64,000 nucleotides of DNA from Ilyonectria destructans (Eukaryota > Ascomycota > Sordariomycetes > Hypocreales > Nectriaceae). The translations under genes were made by a program, and so were the position numbers. The notes beneath the pieces were generated by a model. That model had not been told where the DNA came from. It searched no databases and saw only the letters and a list, made by a program, of their open reading frames with translations. Location of the stretch: contig JAHEWK010000009.1 of assembly GCA_020740775.1 (NCBI GenBank), positions 806,001-870,000 on the forward strand, read 5' to 3'. Numbering within the stretch: position 1 is the stretch's first letter; each line of letters begins with the position of its first letter. This document shows, one piece after another, positions 9,536 to 19,927 of the stretch.

Positions 9536-11985
9536 ATGGAGACATTCCCGCAGCGAGAGCCTCTCTTTCTGGCGCCTCAGCCAATAGATCCCAGTACTGG
9601 ACGACTGGTTATCCAAAAAGTACTTATTGCGAATCGAGGCGAGATTGCATGCCGTGTCATTGCGACTTGCCGAAAACTTCAAATTCGCACCGTAATTATA
9701 TACGTGCAAGAGTAAGCATTTCTCTCAAATTGACTGTAAAACTCTACAGTGGCTGATAAATACCTAGGGATGCGGATTTACGGCACGTTGTCGAGGCCGA
9801 CGAAGCCATCAACGTGGGAAGCATTTCGGTCCATGCGATCAATCCATTTTTAAACATCGACCTGCTGGTCCAAACGGCACTCGATACGAAATCAAGCGCA
9901 GTCCACCCTGGCTACGGCTACCTGAGCGAAAATGCCGACTTTGCTACTCGTGTTGCCGAAGCTGGCCTGATTTTTCTCGGTCCTAGCCCTTCTGCCATGT
10001 CGACCCTGGGCGATAAACGAAGATCAAAGAAATATCTCCAGGACAATGCACCCGACGTCCCCTTGATTCCCGGCTTCTCCGGATCTAGCCAGCAGGTAGA
10101 GGACCTCGAAAAAGCGGCAGAGAAAATCGGCTTCCCGGTCATGCTCAAGGCGTCTGCCGGTGGAGGCGGAAAGGGCATGCGCATTGTGTGGGAGTCGGCG
10201 CAGCTGCGCGACGAGTTGGAGCGAGCTCAGTCAGAAGCTTCGAGATCCTTTGGATCCAGTGATTGCATCTTGGAGAAGTATGTTGAAAGCAGCAAGCACG
10301 TGGAGATTCAGATTATCGGCGACAAGTACGGAAACGTGGCGAGCTTTTTTGAGCGAGAATGTTCTGTTCAGCGCCGCCACCAAAAGGTCATCGAGGAGAC
10401 GCCTTGCATATTTCTCTCCGACGAGGTCCGACGCGAGATGGGAGAAACCGCGGTCCGCATCGCCAAACTCATTGGATATGAGAACGCTGGCACTGTCGAA
10501 TTCGTCGTTGACGTCAAGACGTCCCGGTTCTTCTTCCTCGAAGTCAACGCACGGCTGCAGGTAGAGCATCCCATCACCGAAGAAATCACTGGGACCGACC
10601 TCGTCGCCCTACAACTGTTCGTCGCGGCAGGAGGCAATTTAACATCGCTGCCACATATCGAGTCCCTCAAGCAGATAGGACACGCCATTGAGTGTCGACT
10701 TTGTGCCGAGGACCCGGCGCGGGATTTCTTCCCAGAACACGGCAAGGTCCAGCTTTGGCGTCCAGCAGATGGGCCTCTTGGGCCAGGTAGAGATGTTCGG
10801 TATGAAACGGCCATACAAACAGGTTCCTCGGTGTCAATCCACTTCGACTCTATGATTGCCAAAATTATGGTGTGGGCTCCCACGAGAAACTTGGCCATAG
10901 AGAAGATGGCAAACGTCTTGGCGCATACAGCCTGCATCGGTGTCAAGACCAACCAGCTGTTCCTACAGCGGTGTCTTTTAGAACCTGCGTTCCAAGATCG
11001 GCGGTACAACACATCCTTCATCAATCAGAACCTCGAACGCCTACTTCGATCCCCAGACTGGGAGGGACAAGAGTTTTCGAGGAAGCTTGCGAGCGTCATT
11101 CCCAGTCTGTTCATCCGCAAATTACCTCACTACTTGCGCGGAGGTGTATCTAGCAGACGCCCTTTTCAGAACGTCCGAAAGCAATTCCGGAATCAGCGCT
11201 ACGATCCAGTCAGTGTGCATTGCGACGTCATCACAGGCGATTGGCCTGGTGATTCTAACGAGTCTGGTGAAAAGGCGCCGCCGACGCTATGCTTATGGAT
11301 GCCTGCATCCACACAAGTAGATTCACAACATGAGCAAGTCAAAATTATTCCCTTCGGTGCGTCCGGAATGTCCGAAGATGAGAAGAGCAACAAAGAGAAT
11401 GCCGACGCCCCCAACAAAGCGGCTATTGCAATTACTAGCCAATACAACAACATCAGCAATAAACTTCGACACATAGCAGATGACCCAACAGCTTCTACAG
11501 ATGTCAAGATTGTCCGCTGGGTTCCTATCTTAGACGCCGCATCTTCAATCCCGAGCCATTCATTCTCAGCAACCCTTGAGATCTCAATCCACGGGTCTAA
11601 GGTCCAGGCCCACTGTGTTACGCCTTGCAGCGAGTCTGGCCTTCTGAGTCACTCGCAAGTTGTATTCTGCCACATTCCACAACTCGGAACCTATGTCCAG
11701 TTTCAAAGGCACAGCCTTCTGTCGTATGCCGAGGGCCTTCGCTCTACTGTCGCATCGCACGTAGGTGAAGTGCAGAATGACATTCTAGCACCAATGCCAT
11801 GCAAGGTCCTGTCGCTGCAAAAGAAGGTTGGAGAGGAAGTGAATGTAGGGGAATCTGTCATGGTTATCGAAAGCATGAAAATGGAAGTCAGCATCAAGGC
11901 TAGCAAGGAGGGACGGTTTGAGACATCATGGAAAGCCGGTGATGCGGTAGACGAAGGGAAGGTTCTTTGTCGGATTGAGTCGTAA
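9536..11985 (+). CDS. 3-methylcrotonyl-CoA carboxylase alpha (biotin carboxylase/carrier) subunit
   Basis: Exons 9536..9711 and 9768..11985, 797 residues. Domains: biotin-carboxylase N-terminal region with [15 protein letters not shown] (about 35-50); ATP-grasp with the glycine-rich loop SAGGGGKGM (about 189) and [14 protein letters not shown]; the BC C-terminal region with [12 protein letters not shown]; a poorly conserved hydrophilic middle segment (about 470-640); and a C-terminal biotinyl domain with ESMKMEVSI, the biotin-accepting lysine being Lys763, 34 residues from the end as usual. The ATG at 9536 is chosen because it lies just before the first core motif. The roughly 30 residues before the core are acidic and proline-rich rather than a mitochondrial presequence. 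The protein is somewhat longer than typical MCC alpha (about 700-730). It supplies carboxybiotin to the beta subunit encoded at 4608-6610. A geranyl-CoA carboxylase role is possible but less parsimonious. Confidence 0.9.
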
Positions 11986-13636
11986 GATTATTGCGAGAGA
12001 TTAGAGGTTAAATCACTAGATGGATAAGGTTGGTACTTCAACTCGTGCCTCGGCTCATTCAAGTAGATTAGTGACGTGATCCTGCTTGCCGGTGTTGCGG
12101 GTTTCAGGCATTTGGATCCACCGTGAACCGTTCGTTCTGAGACCTGGTAATATTCATCCCGTACCGAGGACTTCATTCCACCCGTGAGCCTAAGTGTTTT
12201 TATCAGGGAATTCAGTACGGACTTTTCGTCACAGTGCATCTCATTGCATCTCAGTGCATCTCATGTGCAGACTCGGACTACGTAATAACACCAGTCTGGG
12301 TAACAGAAGCGTACTGGAGTAGCCAGTCCTTATCATTCCGTCTCATCCGGCCAATTCAGCTCGTTCCCTAAGGATTATTAGCCATAGACTCCTTAAGAAT
12401 CGCGACTACGACTATAGTCGTTTCGTCGCATCTTTCGTGATCCTACATTGTGTGTTTCTTCTTCTTTCCCCATCTGTCCTACTCTACTTCCTTCGTCCTC
12501 CTTCGTGGCTAGTACACACCTTCCTCTTCAGTGCATTCGCCTCTTCCTTCCAATTATTTTCATTCCGGAGGGTAGTAATTACTGCAATATGGTCTATCTG
12601 ACTTCCTCTAATGTATGTCAATTCATCGATGCCTAAATAAAATGGGGCTGTGTAATCCTTCGATTTACAAGGTAACATGTCGCATGTTTGCGATTGGCGT
12701 CAGCCCAGCTAAAAAAGCTTATCATACATATGTGGATCATTTCAGGGGCGTTTCAGCAGGAGGATTGTCGCTGGAAAGTGCCGTAAGCGCCCAAAAGGAT
12801 TCGGTCGGACCTTCTCCAGGCGCTTCCAATCCTTTGAACTGCGAGATTTGGGGGCTGAGGTGGATACGAAGAACCGCGAACGGTTAATGGCGGAAGAACT
12901 ACAGAAGGATCCTTGAACTGGTTGCGTCTACAGAGTAAAGAAACCTGAATTTTAGTACGGTCGGGTTCCTGCTTCCTCTAGATCCACACTTGTGAAGACG
13001 AGCACACTTACGTTCTGCAGCGGATCAAGTCTCGCTATTTTCATCTTTAGTATTCTCAGTTAACTGTGATTTTTGTCATTGTCGGTTGGTCTCGCGACCC
13101 TATCCATAGACCTTTCAATATTCCTTTGGCTTAATCTTCTCAACATAAACTTGGCATGCTAACACTGACCTGGATCTCAGCCGCTGATCTTGGGGGCCGT
13201 TGAAATCCTTCTGGATACTACTTACCCCGCTAGCAACTGCACTAAAATGGCAGGTCGCCCTGTATCCCCCTGTTATTGCGCTCCAACTATGCCGCCTAAT
13301 CAGTTCCTCAAGTCAAAGGATCTGAGCCCTGTGATTTCTAGATCCTTAGCCCATTAAAGTGGTCAAAAAGTGGCTGTGTACAAGTTCAATAGCTTCTATG
13401 TATTTTTAAAGTATTGCTTCAACTGATCAAAGACAGACATCCTATAACTCGATACCTTGAAATGACTTTAACTCATATTTGTACACTAGGGACTTTAGGA
13501 TAAGCTTGAAAATACAATTAATACTTAAAGCTGGTCGATTCTGCTTAGTTTCACAATGAACAATCAACTCAGCATCGAAGCTCCTCATCCATCACACAAC
13601 CTCAGCCTACTTATCTCTACATCTCTTTACTACATC
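11986..13636. other. Gene-free stretch
   Basis: About 1.65 kb with no reading frame that resembles a protein. It contains a short imperfect repetition of TGCATCTCA-like words near 12236-12270. It separates the carboxylase cluster from the accessory genes to the right. Confidence 0.5.
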
Positions 13637-14647
13637 ATGCATTCCAACTTGGTTACTGCGCTTGCATACCTGTCTCTGGCAGCTGCAATGCCCGCCAAGC
13701 GACAGCCGATCGACGAGCGTGGCCTCCATAGCATCATCAATGACCTGGATGCTCGTGGCGAAAGTCTCGATTCGCTCATCAAGCGAATTGACCCCAAAAT
13801 CTACAGAGACGAAATCCCTGATTGTTCTAAGGAGGACCCGAGCTTCATGATCCCGAAGCAGACGGGTTACTCGGTTGATCAAGGTGTCAAGCTTCCCAGG
13901 ATGGGCAACAATGATGCTTGCACTACTGGGCACAACGGCGATCACTGCTGGACTGAGTACTGGCTCGTTGAGTCTGCAGTAGAGTATACAAGCTGGCAGA
14001 ACTCTGGTGCTGCCATTGACTGCAAATCAACCTCGTCTTGCAACTCAAATGTCGCTCAACTCAGGCAAAGCTGCACCTCATACACTCGCTCATCGAGCAA
14101 TGGCGTCGACTACAAGATTCTGGACGCCTCTTTAGCCTATGCCATTCCCAACACTGCGGCTACGGTCACCTTCGGCAGTAGCATCAACTACCAGCATACC
14201 GATGTCAGCAGCGACACAAGCATGATCTGCACAACTGATTCCACAACCAAGTATGACTATCATTTAGTCCCAATAAAATAGCTTTGTGCTAACTGTTAAA
14301 CTCTAGCCAATGCAACTGGGAGGACCAAGCTTGCCACCAAGTCTGGTTTGCTGACCGCACTAAGCGCATCTGGGGACACATGGACCGAGTCTGTGTTGGC
14401 ACGACTGACGCTGGTAAGTACTCTGATCTTCGGTTTTGATCCGACTCTAACCGATTTTTGAACAGCGGTTCAGCAGCAAACTCTCAATGCCAACGGCCGC
14501 TATGTTCGCGGCCAGGCTGAGTTCAGCATTGCCATTCCTATCAACCACATTGTTGGCTGCAATGCACTTTGTTCCGATCAAACCTACAGCGAGCCTATCC
14601 CCACTGATGGAACTGTTCGCATGCCGTTTGATGTCACTTTTGATTAG
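13637..14647 (+). CDS. Secreted cysteine-rich protein of unknown family
   Basis: Exons 13637..14250, 14307..14413, 14466..14647, 300 residues. The ATG at 13637 is preferred over an in-frame ATG at 13556 because it begins directly with a signal peptide (MHSNLVTALAYLSLAAA). A possible pro-region follows, with dibasic AKRQ and an Arg/Asp-rich stretch to about residue 60. The mature part has scattered cysteines in CTTGHNGDHCW, CKSTSSCNSN, SCTSY, CNWEDQACHQVWF and HIVGCNALCSD. Both introns have standard GTATGA/GTAAGT donors and keep one frame to the stop at 14647. I recognise no family; an extracellular, disulfide-bonded product is the only safe statement. Effector or toxin-like roles are possible but unsupported. 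Confidence 0.75.
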
Positions 14648-16239
14648 GTGTATTTACAGTATGCTTGATTGAGGTGGAAGTCTTGAGAATAGCGCTCGCT
14701 TGTTATGCTGGGGCAGTGCCAACTCTAGGTTATCAGTATAAACTAAGGGCCTAGAAAAAGCTCTCTGTAGTATTCATAAAACGATACAATTGTTTTTAGA
14801 TTTAGGTTGTCAGTACGCAGAACATCTCTATTTTTCTACATGTTGCAAATCCGTACACTTTATTACCCAATGCTCTCTAACCTTTTGAGGGCCGCTCAGT
14901 TATCCCATGCGGACTCCAACAGGTCAGCGGTTCAATGAATAGGTGAGCTTTCGCGCTATTTTGACATCGGTATCTGCATTCCTAGGAGAAGCAGGGGCTT
15001 TCCGAAAACTGGGGTTTTAGTTCAAGCTTGCATGAAATGCTGGCTCATCGAGACCCCATCGGCTTGGCCGAAAACGTAACATGAGACTGGCTAACTGATA
15101 ACAGACATGGAAGCGCTTGGAATCGAAGTTCTCTTAGTTTAGAATGGCACGCGTGTCGGAGATAACGGAGAGAAGGTCGATGGATGCATGATGCTGCAGT
15201 AGGGGGCAACTAGTATTTGTTGAAGCGGGGCGGATGACTAAAAGAGGCAAGGGCAATGACGATAGTAAATTTTTACATGCACCTCGGATCTGTAAACTCC
15301 GGGCGGCTTTCTTGACTCAACCCGCTGTGCAGGGTGAGCTCCAGTGCTTAGGACATGATACGCGAAATGCTTCATCGAAATCCATGACTCGCAGCCAGGC
15401 GATTACGTTATTTTGGTTCTATCCCCACTACTTGGTGGACTCCAAAGGCGGCCCCCGGTCTGTCTCGTTCATCCTGGAGGGGGGTCGTTGTGTGAGGAAA
15501 ATAAAGATATGTCAATTGCAGATTGGAACACATAAGGAAATAAGCCACTCATTTAATATGATTTTATGTAAGTATCCTAGGAATGACTGATTACGGTATA
15601 GAGTGTTTATTTATACGAGCACCCGCACCTATCTCTCTTCTTGCACTGGGTGTAGCACTCAATATGTATCTCTATTGTTTGTAAATACTACATAACTTTG
15701 GTCAATCTGGTGATAATGAGTAAATCTAATAAAAAAAAACTAGTATAAGCACCTACTTAGTTAATCAAATGATCAGTACATTGGCACGTACACTGACCTA
15801 TGCCTGTGCTTATGTACCATTGAATACTTTTCCAACCAACGACGCCCGCATCTAGGAGGAACGAATTAGATGGGGGCAGCTTTTGAGGCCCCCCTCGTAT
15901 TCAACTGCTTCCGATTTGTGTTGACGACTACCCTAGGTCGGACACGTCCTCGATATGGCATTGCGATGCCCTCATTCTCATGGTACTAAGATAAATCAGC
16001 TGATTAGCCAGTTAGTTAAACCAAGTCAATGCTAGGTAGAGGAACGCCTTGTAACAGTTTTGTCATTAATTTATAATATACGGTGTCATGGATCGTTGGT
16101 CTTTGGGGATACAAGGCAAGGTCAGTGGTTCTATATTTAGAGTGCCCTACATGTACCCGGGGACGATAGCGACGGTATCTGATCCTAAGTTGACAAACTC
16201 AGTGCATTTAGACTGCAATTTCTTTAAAATACTGCCTAG
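14648..16239. other. Gene-free, partly AT-rich stretch
   Basis: About 1.6 kb without a recognisable gene; 15,600-16,080 is notably AT-rich. It lies between the secreted-protein gene and the 3' end of the aldo/keto reductase. Confidence 0.5.
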
Positions 16240-17337
16240 TTACTCCTCCAATGCCGGCGTATCTGCAAAGCACGACGCGACAAAAGCCTCTGGGTACCGC
16301 CCACCCAAGATCCCGGCCTTCTCACACTCCATCCGCACGTCGTTCTTCTCCTTCTCACTCAAAGTAAATTCGCAACTGCCCACGTTCTCAACCAATCGTT
16401 CTGGCCTCGTCGTTCCAGGAATTGGGAAAATGTCATCGCCCTGCGCCATAAGCCAAGCCAGAGTCAACTGTGATGGCGTTGCTCCCTTCTCCTTGCCAAT
16501 CTGGGAGATCTTGTCCACAACCGCAATGTTCTTTGGGAAGTTCTCTTCGCTGAACCTTGGCATCCACGCCCGAATATCCCCCTCTTCGAAGTCGGCACGG
16601 GAGCGCACGGTTCCGCTTAGCATGCCTCGGCCGAGAGGAGAGTATGCAACGACGGCGACGCCAAGCTCCCGCGCTGTCTCCAGAAGCTTGAACTGCTGCG
16701 ACTCGATCTCCAGCGAGAAGGGCGAGTACTCCATCTGCACTGCGGAAATTGGATGCACGGCGTGTGCGCGACGGAGAGATTCGGCGCTGCACTCGGACAG
16801 GCCCAGGTACTTGATCTTGCCGGCCTCCTTGAGCTGCACCATGGCGCGCACAGTCAACTCAATGGGAGTCTTTTGGTCAAGTCGGTGACAGTAGTACAGG
16901 TCAACAGAGGACAGTCCTAGACGAGAGAGTGACTTGTCGCAGGCCTCCAGGCAATATTCGGGTGTGCTGTCGATCGACATATTCCCATCTGCGTACTTGT
17001 TGGCGAACTTGGTTGCCAGGAAGATGTCATCACGCTTCTCCGGGTTCAATTTAAACCAACGACCGATGAGGTCTTCGGAATCCCCGTACATGTCAGCTAT
17101 TGGCAGTTAGTATAACCCATCATGAAGCATTTCAGCTGACTGGATGGTCGTCCTGGGCTTACCGGTATCCCAAAAGGTCTCGCCCAGCTCGTAAGCCTTG
17201 TCTAGGAGCTTCATGCGTTCGGCTTCGGGCTTGGCGGCGCCGTAGAAGGCGCTGATGCCCATCAAACCGAGGCCTAGTCGAGTAACCTGAGGGCCATTTT
17301 TACCCAGAGGGCGCGTAGGTAATACCTGCGGTGACAT
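16240..17337 (-). CDS. Aldo/keto reductase
   Basis: Exons complement(16240..17096, 17163..17337), 343 residues from the ATG at 17337. A longer in-frame start at 17415 would add 26 residues but lies before the conserved opening (LPTRPLGKNGPQVTRLGLG). The AKR tetrad is intact: Asp57 and Tyr62 in DTADMYG, Lys88 in ATKF and His129 in YYCHRLD. The nucleotide-binding end is PIPGTTRPERL. It should be a cytosolic NADPH-dependent oxidoreductase of a (beta/alpha)8 barrel fold, closest in look to the fungal/bacterial YakC-type AKR13 group that reduces aldehydes or ketones; the substrate is unknown. The 66-bp intron has branch ACTAAC. It ends about 1.6 kb from the secreted-protein gene and is not obviously linked to either neighbour. 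Confidence 0.9.
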
Positions 17338-17570
17338 TTTGTTGGGGCTTAGCGGGTTTTGTGATAGAAGGTGTTGATCGAGAACTCGATATGAATCTGT
17401 TGATAATGGAAGCAAAGCGGATCATAGAAAGTAAAAAACTACGGGCTATTCGTACTTTTATACTTTGAGGTCTGCAAGGTGATTTGTTGGCACTACTACT
17501 CGGTCTGTACCAGTATCCCGGCTCCGCGCAGTCTTGGCTCACATAAGCCACCCAGCGCGGCCTTAAGCTT

Positions 17571-19073
17571 TTATCCCCATTCAGCCACTGATTTATTAAC
17601 GAAAAGGCGGATGTCAGTTTCGTAACACATTAACGCGTTATCAACTCCGCCTCCGTTATCTCCGGCGAGGTGCAGTAGTTTCTCCATGATGGTCCACTGA
17701 AAGCCCCGCTTAGAAAGCCTGGACGACTTTATTAGGCAGTCCAACACCCGAGGCTGATAACATGGATACCCTTCATCCTCGTCAAATAGCACAACGCCCC
17801 TCGGTAATATACCGTCTTTCCAGTCCCTGGGGCCCGCATCCATAGCGCCATTCCCATTGTCATTCTTCACGCCATCTACCAGTTTGGCTGGCCCGATGTT
17901 TGCCTTCAAATCCAGCCAACGGTCTCGAAGCTGCCTGGTAGCGGTGTGAAGACCCTGACAGACGGCAAGGTCAGTTATTCCCCCCTCGTGGATTCCTTCA
18001 TACGTCATTCTCGCCATATCCACACAAAACTCATCATTGACTTCCCACAAAGTCCCAATAACGTGCCGAAACCCCGACAGCTGGCAGCCGCTGATCAAGT
18101 GAATGCTTTCGTCAAAGAACTTCTCTTCTTTAATCTGGCCAGTCCCACAAGCGGACACATATGCATGGAATGGAGAATGCCTGCGGAGATTTAGGTCAAA
18201 AAGATCAGCGACTGTAAGAGGATCTTTCTTCCCGCCGTATAACAGTAGTTGGCTCTTTGATGGATCGAGACCATCAGTGTGAGCATGGCCAGCGAAACGG
18301 AATATCTAACACTGAGTCATATGCGAGATGATGTCTTGTTTGCGTCGCAGCGGTTCTATCACATCGAGTCCCATCGTCTCGCATAGACCGCGGATCGTGT
18401 CAATTTCTTCGGCTGCAAAGGGTAGCTTTGAATGTCGTGGTGTTGCCTCCATAGACACGAGCAGTGCTTGGTCTGGAGTTACAACTGGAATATGCCGTCA
18501 GCGACCATCTATGATTACTTTGACGGATGAGCTATAGGACGGCATGACTCAGGCAAGCACCGTGTTAGAAGTACCCTTGGCATGGTTTCTAGTGGCGTGA
18601 GTGGGAAATTTGGCGAGGGTCTGGTGGGAATCCACCAAACGCAAGGCCTCTTGTTGACAGGAGGATCAGTGAAGCCAAGAGTACTAAGAATTGACTCCGC
18701 AATTTCATCCCATAGCCACAATAAAACAGCAGACCTTCCCATATTACCTTCACGTACCATCTCGTTCATTTCAAAGTCGGAAACCGCCGTTGAGAGGCAA
18801 TTTCTCGGAAGGCTCGACATCGTATTCCAGCCAAGCCTGCCGGCATGCAAGACTCTCCTTCAGTACAGAGATATTTCTAGTTAACACATATTTGGGGCTG
18901 AGAGTATTCCCGATATTGCTCACTCGTCGTCCTCGGTCCTGATGATCTATTGGTGTTGCGTCGACCGCATCTTGCAAAAGTCGAATGGCTGTTTCGAGGT
19001 CGTCCAAGGCAATGCTGGCAAAATCCTGAAGTCGATTCAATCGCTTCACAGCCGAGTAGAATGTCGCTTTCAC
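17571..19073 (-). pseudogene. Degraded TPR-CHAT (caspase-like) gene
   Basis: Minus-strand homology is collinear but broken. 18771-19073 encodes a TPR-like repeat (LDDLETAIRLLQDAVDATP, NIGNTLSPKY). The CHAT domain follows: LWDEIAESILSTLGFTDPP and VWWIP, then the peptidase part with IFRFAGHAHTDG (His) and SACGTG (Cys), and HVIGTLWEVND near the end. Lesions visible are stops at 18549-18551 (TGA), 18498-18500 (TGA) and 18306-18308 (TAG, which could instead be a splice acceptor), a frame change near 18600-18620, and loss of most of the TPR array, since the single repeat runs almost straight into CHAT. Intact relatives carry long TPR arrays and are thought to act in non-self recognition or regulated cell death. 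The next gene to the right is a HET protein, so this may be a decayed member of an allorecognition cluster. Confidence 0.75.
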
Positions 19074-19223
19074 ACTAGCTCTTGGTCTCGCTCAAGCATG
19101 CACAAGGTAGTCAGAAGCTGATGTGGCAGTCTTCTTCAAGGTTCTATCTCACATGGGATACGGTCTGGCGTTTGACCGACTCAGCCTGGTGCTCACTTCC
19201 TAGTACCCAGCTGACCCTCCAGT

Positions 19224-19772
19224 CCAATTTTAGCTCTTGAAGGGGAGTTGAGATAGGCAGGTGGCATGAGAGTGTTCTACCACGTTACTGTTATATTTTT
19301 TTTTTTTTTGCACTGCAATTTTAGCACTCTAAGGGGAGTTGAGATGCGCTCCTCATGCACCTTCGGGTCTAAAATACTAATACATAAGTTGAATGTCGTC
19401 ATTGGCACGTCATCAACGCACTCGCCCGCGCAGCTGGCTCTCACTGCAATCTTAGTACTTTAAGGGGAGTTGAGACACCCCACTCATTTATCTCTGGCGG
19501 AGTACACCCATTCACTTTTCACTGCAATTTTAGAACTTTAAGGGGAGTTAAGACGCCCCACTCACACCTCTTTAGCAGGCCTCATCCACTGCAATTTTAG
19601 CACTGTGAGGGGAGTTGATATCCCCACTTATTCATCTTCATCGGGAGCTAGCGCGTGGCTCCGGACCGTAAAAACTCCGTCAACTCACGCAAGCTATCGT
19701 CCCAATAGAAAGAGATATCACGGGAGATATTTTACTGCAATTTTAGCACTTCAAGGAGAGTTGGGCTACCTC
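19224..19772 (+). repeat. Array A of a dispersed ~40-bp direct repeat (6 copies)
   Basis: Six copies in the same orientation start near 19224, 19311, 19442, 19520, 19587 and 19734, spaced 67-147 bp apart. The core is CACTGCAATTTTAGCACT followed by YTAAGGGGAGTTGAGA, and several copies continue with a CCCCACTCA-like tail. The sequence between copies is unrelated. The array fills the spacer between the CHAT pseudogene and the HET gene start (19928). The same element recurs 14 kb away at 33351-33942. Not a CRISPR: spacing is irregular and copies are diverged. Confidence 0.85.
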
Positions 19773-19851
19773 AATCATCCATTCTTTGACCTCAATCATC
19801 CATTCTTTGACCTCAATCATCCATCCCTTGAACCCAAACATCCCTGCATTT
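19768..19851 (+). repeat. 21-bp tandem repeat
   Basis: Three near-identical units of ACCTCAATCATCCATTCTTTG (20 of its 21 bases are identical in the third unit's first part) at 19768-19788, 19789-19809 and 19810-19830, plus a diverged fourth to about 19851. It lies immediately upstream of the HET gene, directly after the last array-A copy. Confidence 0.85.
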
Positions 19852-19927
19852 GCTCGTGAGCCCCTACCTTAGCGCACTTTCAGTAATCAGTAGGCCCTTC
19901 TCAGTGTCGACCTCAACCAATATCGCA

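Noticed and set aside
18771..18942. Plus-strand frames opposite the CHAT remnant
   Set aside because: They are shadows; only the minus strand shows TPR and CHAT motifs.
19224..19772. CRISPR-like array
   Set aside because: Eukaryotic setting, irregular spacing, diverged repeats and no cas genes.
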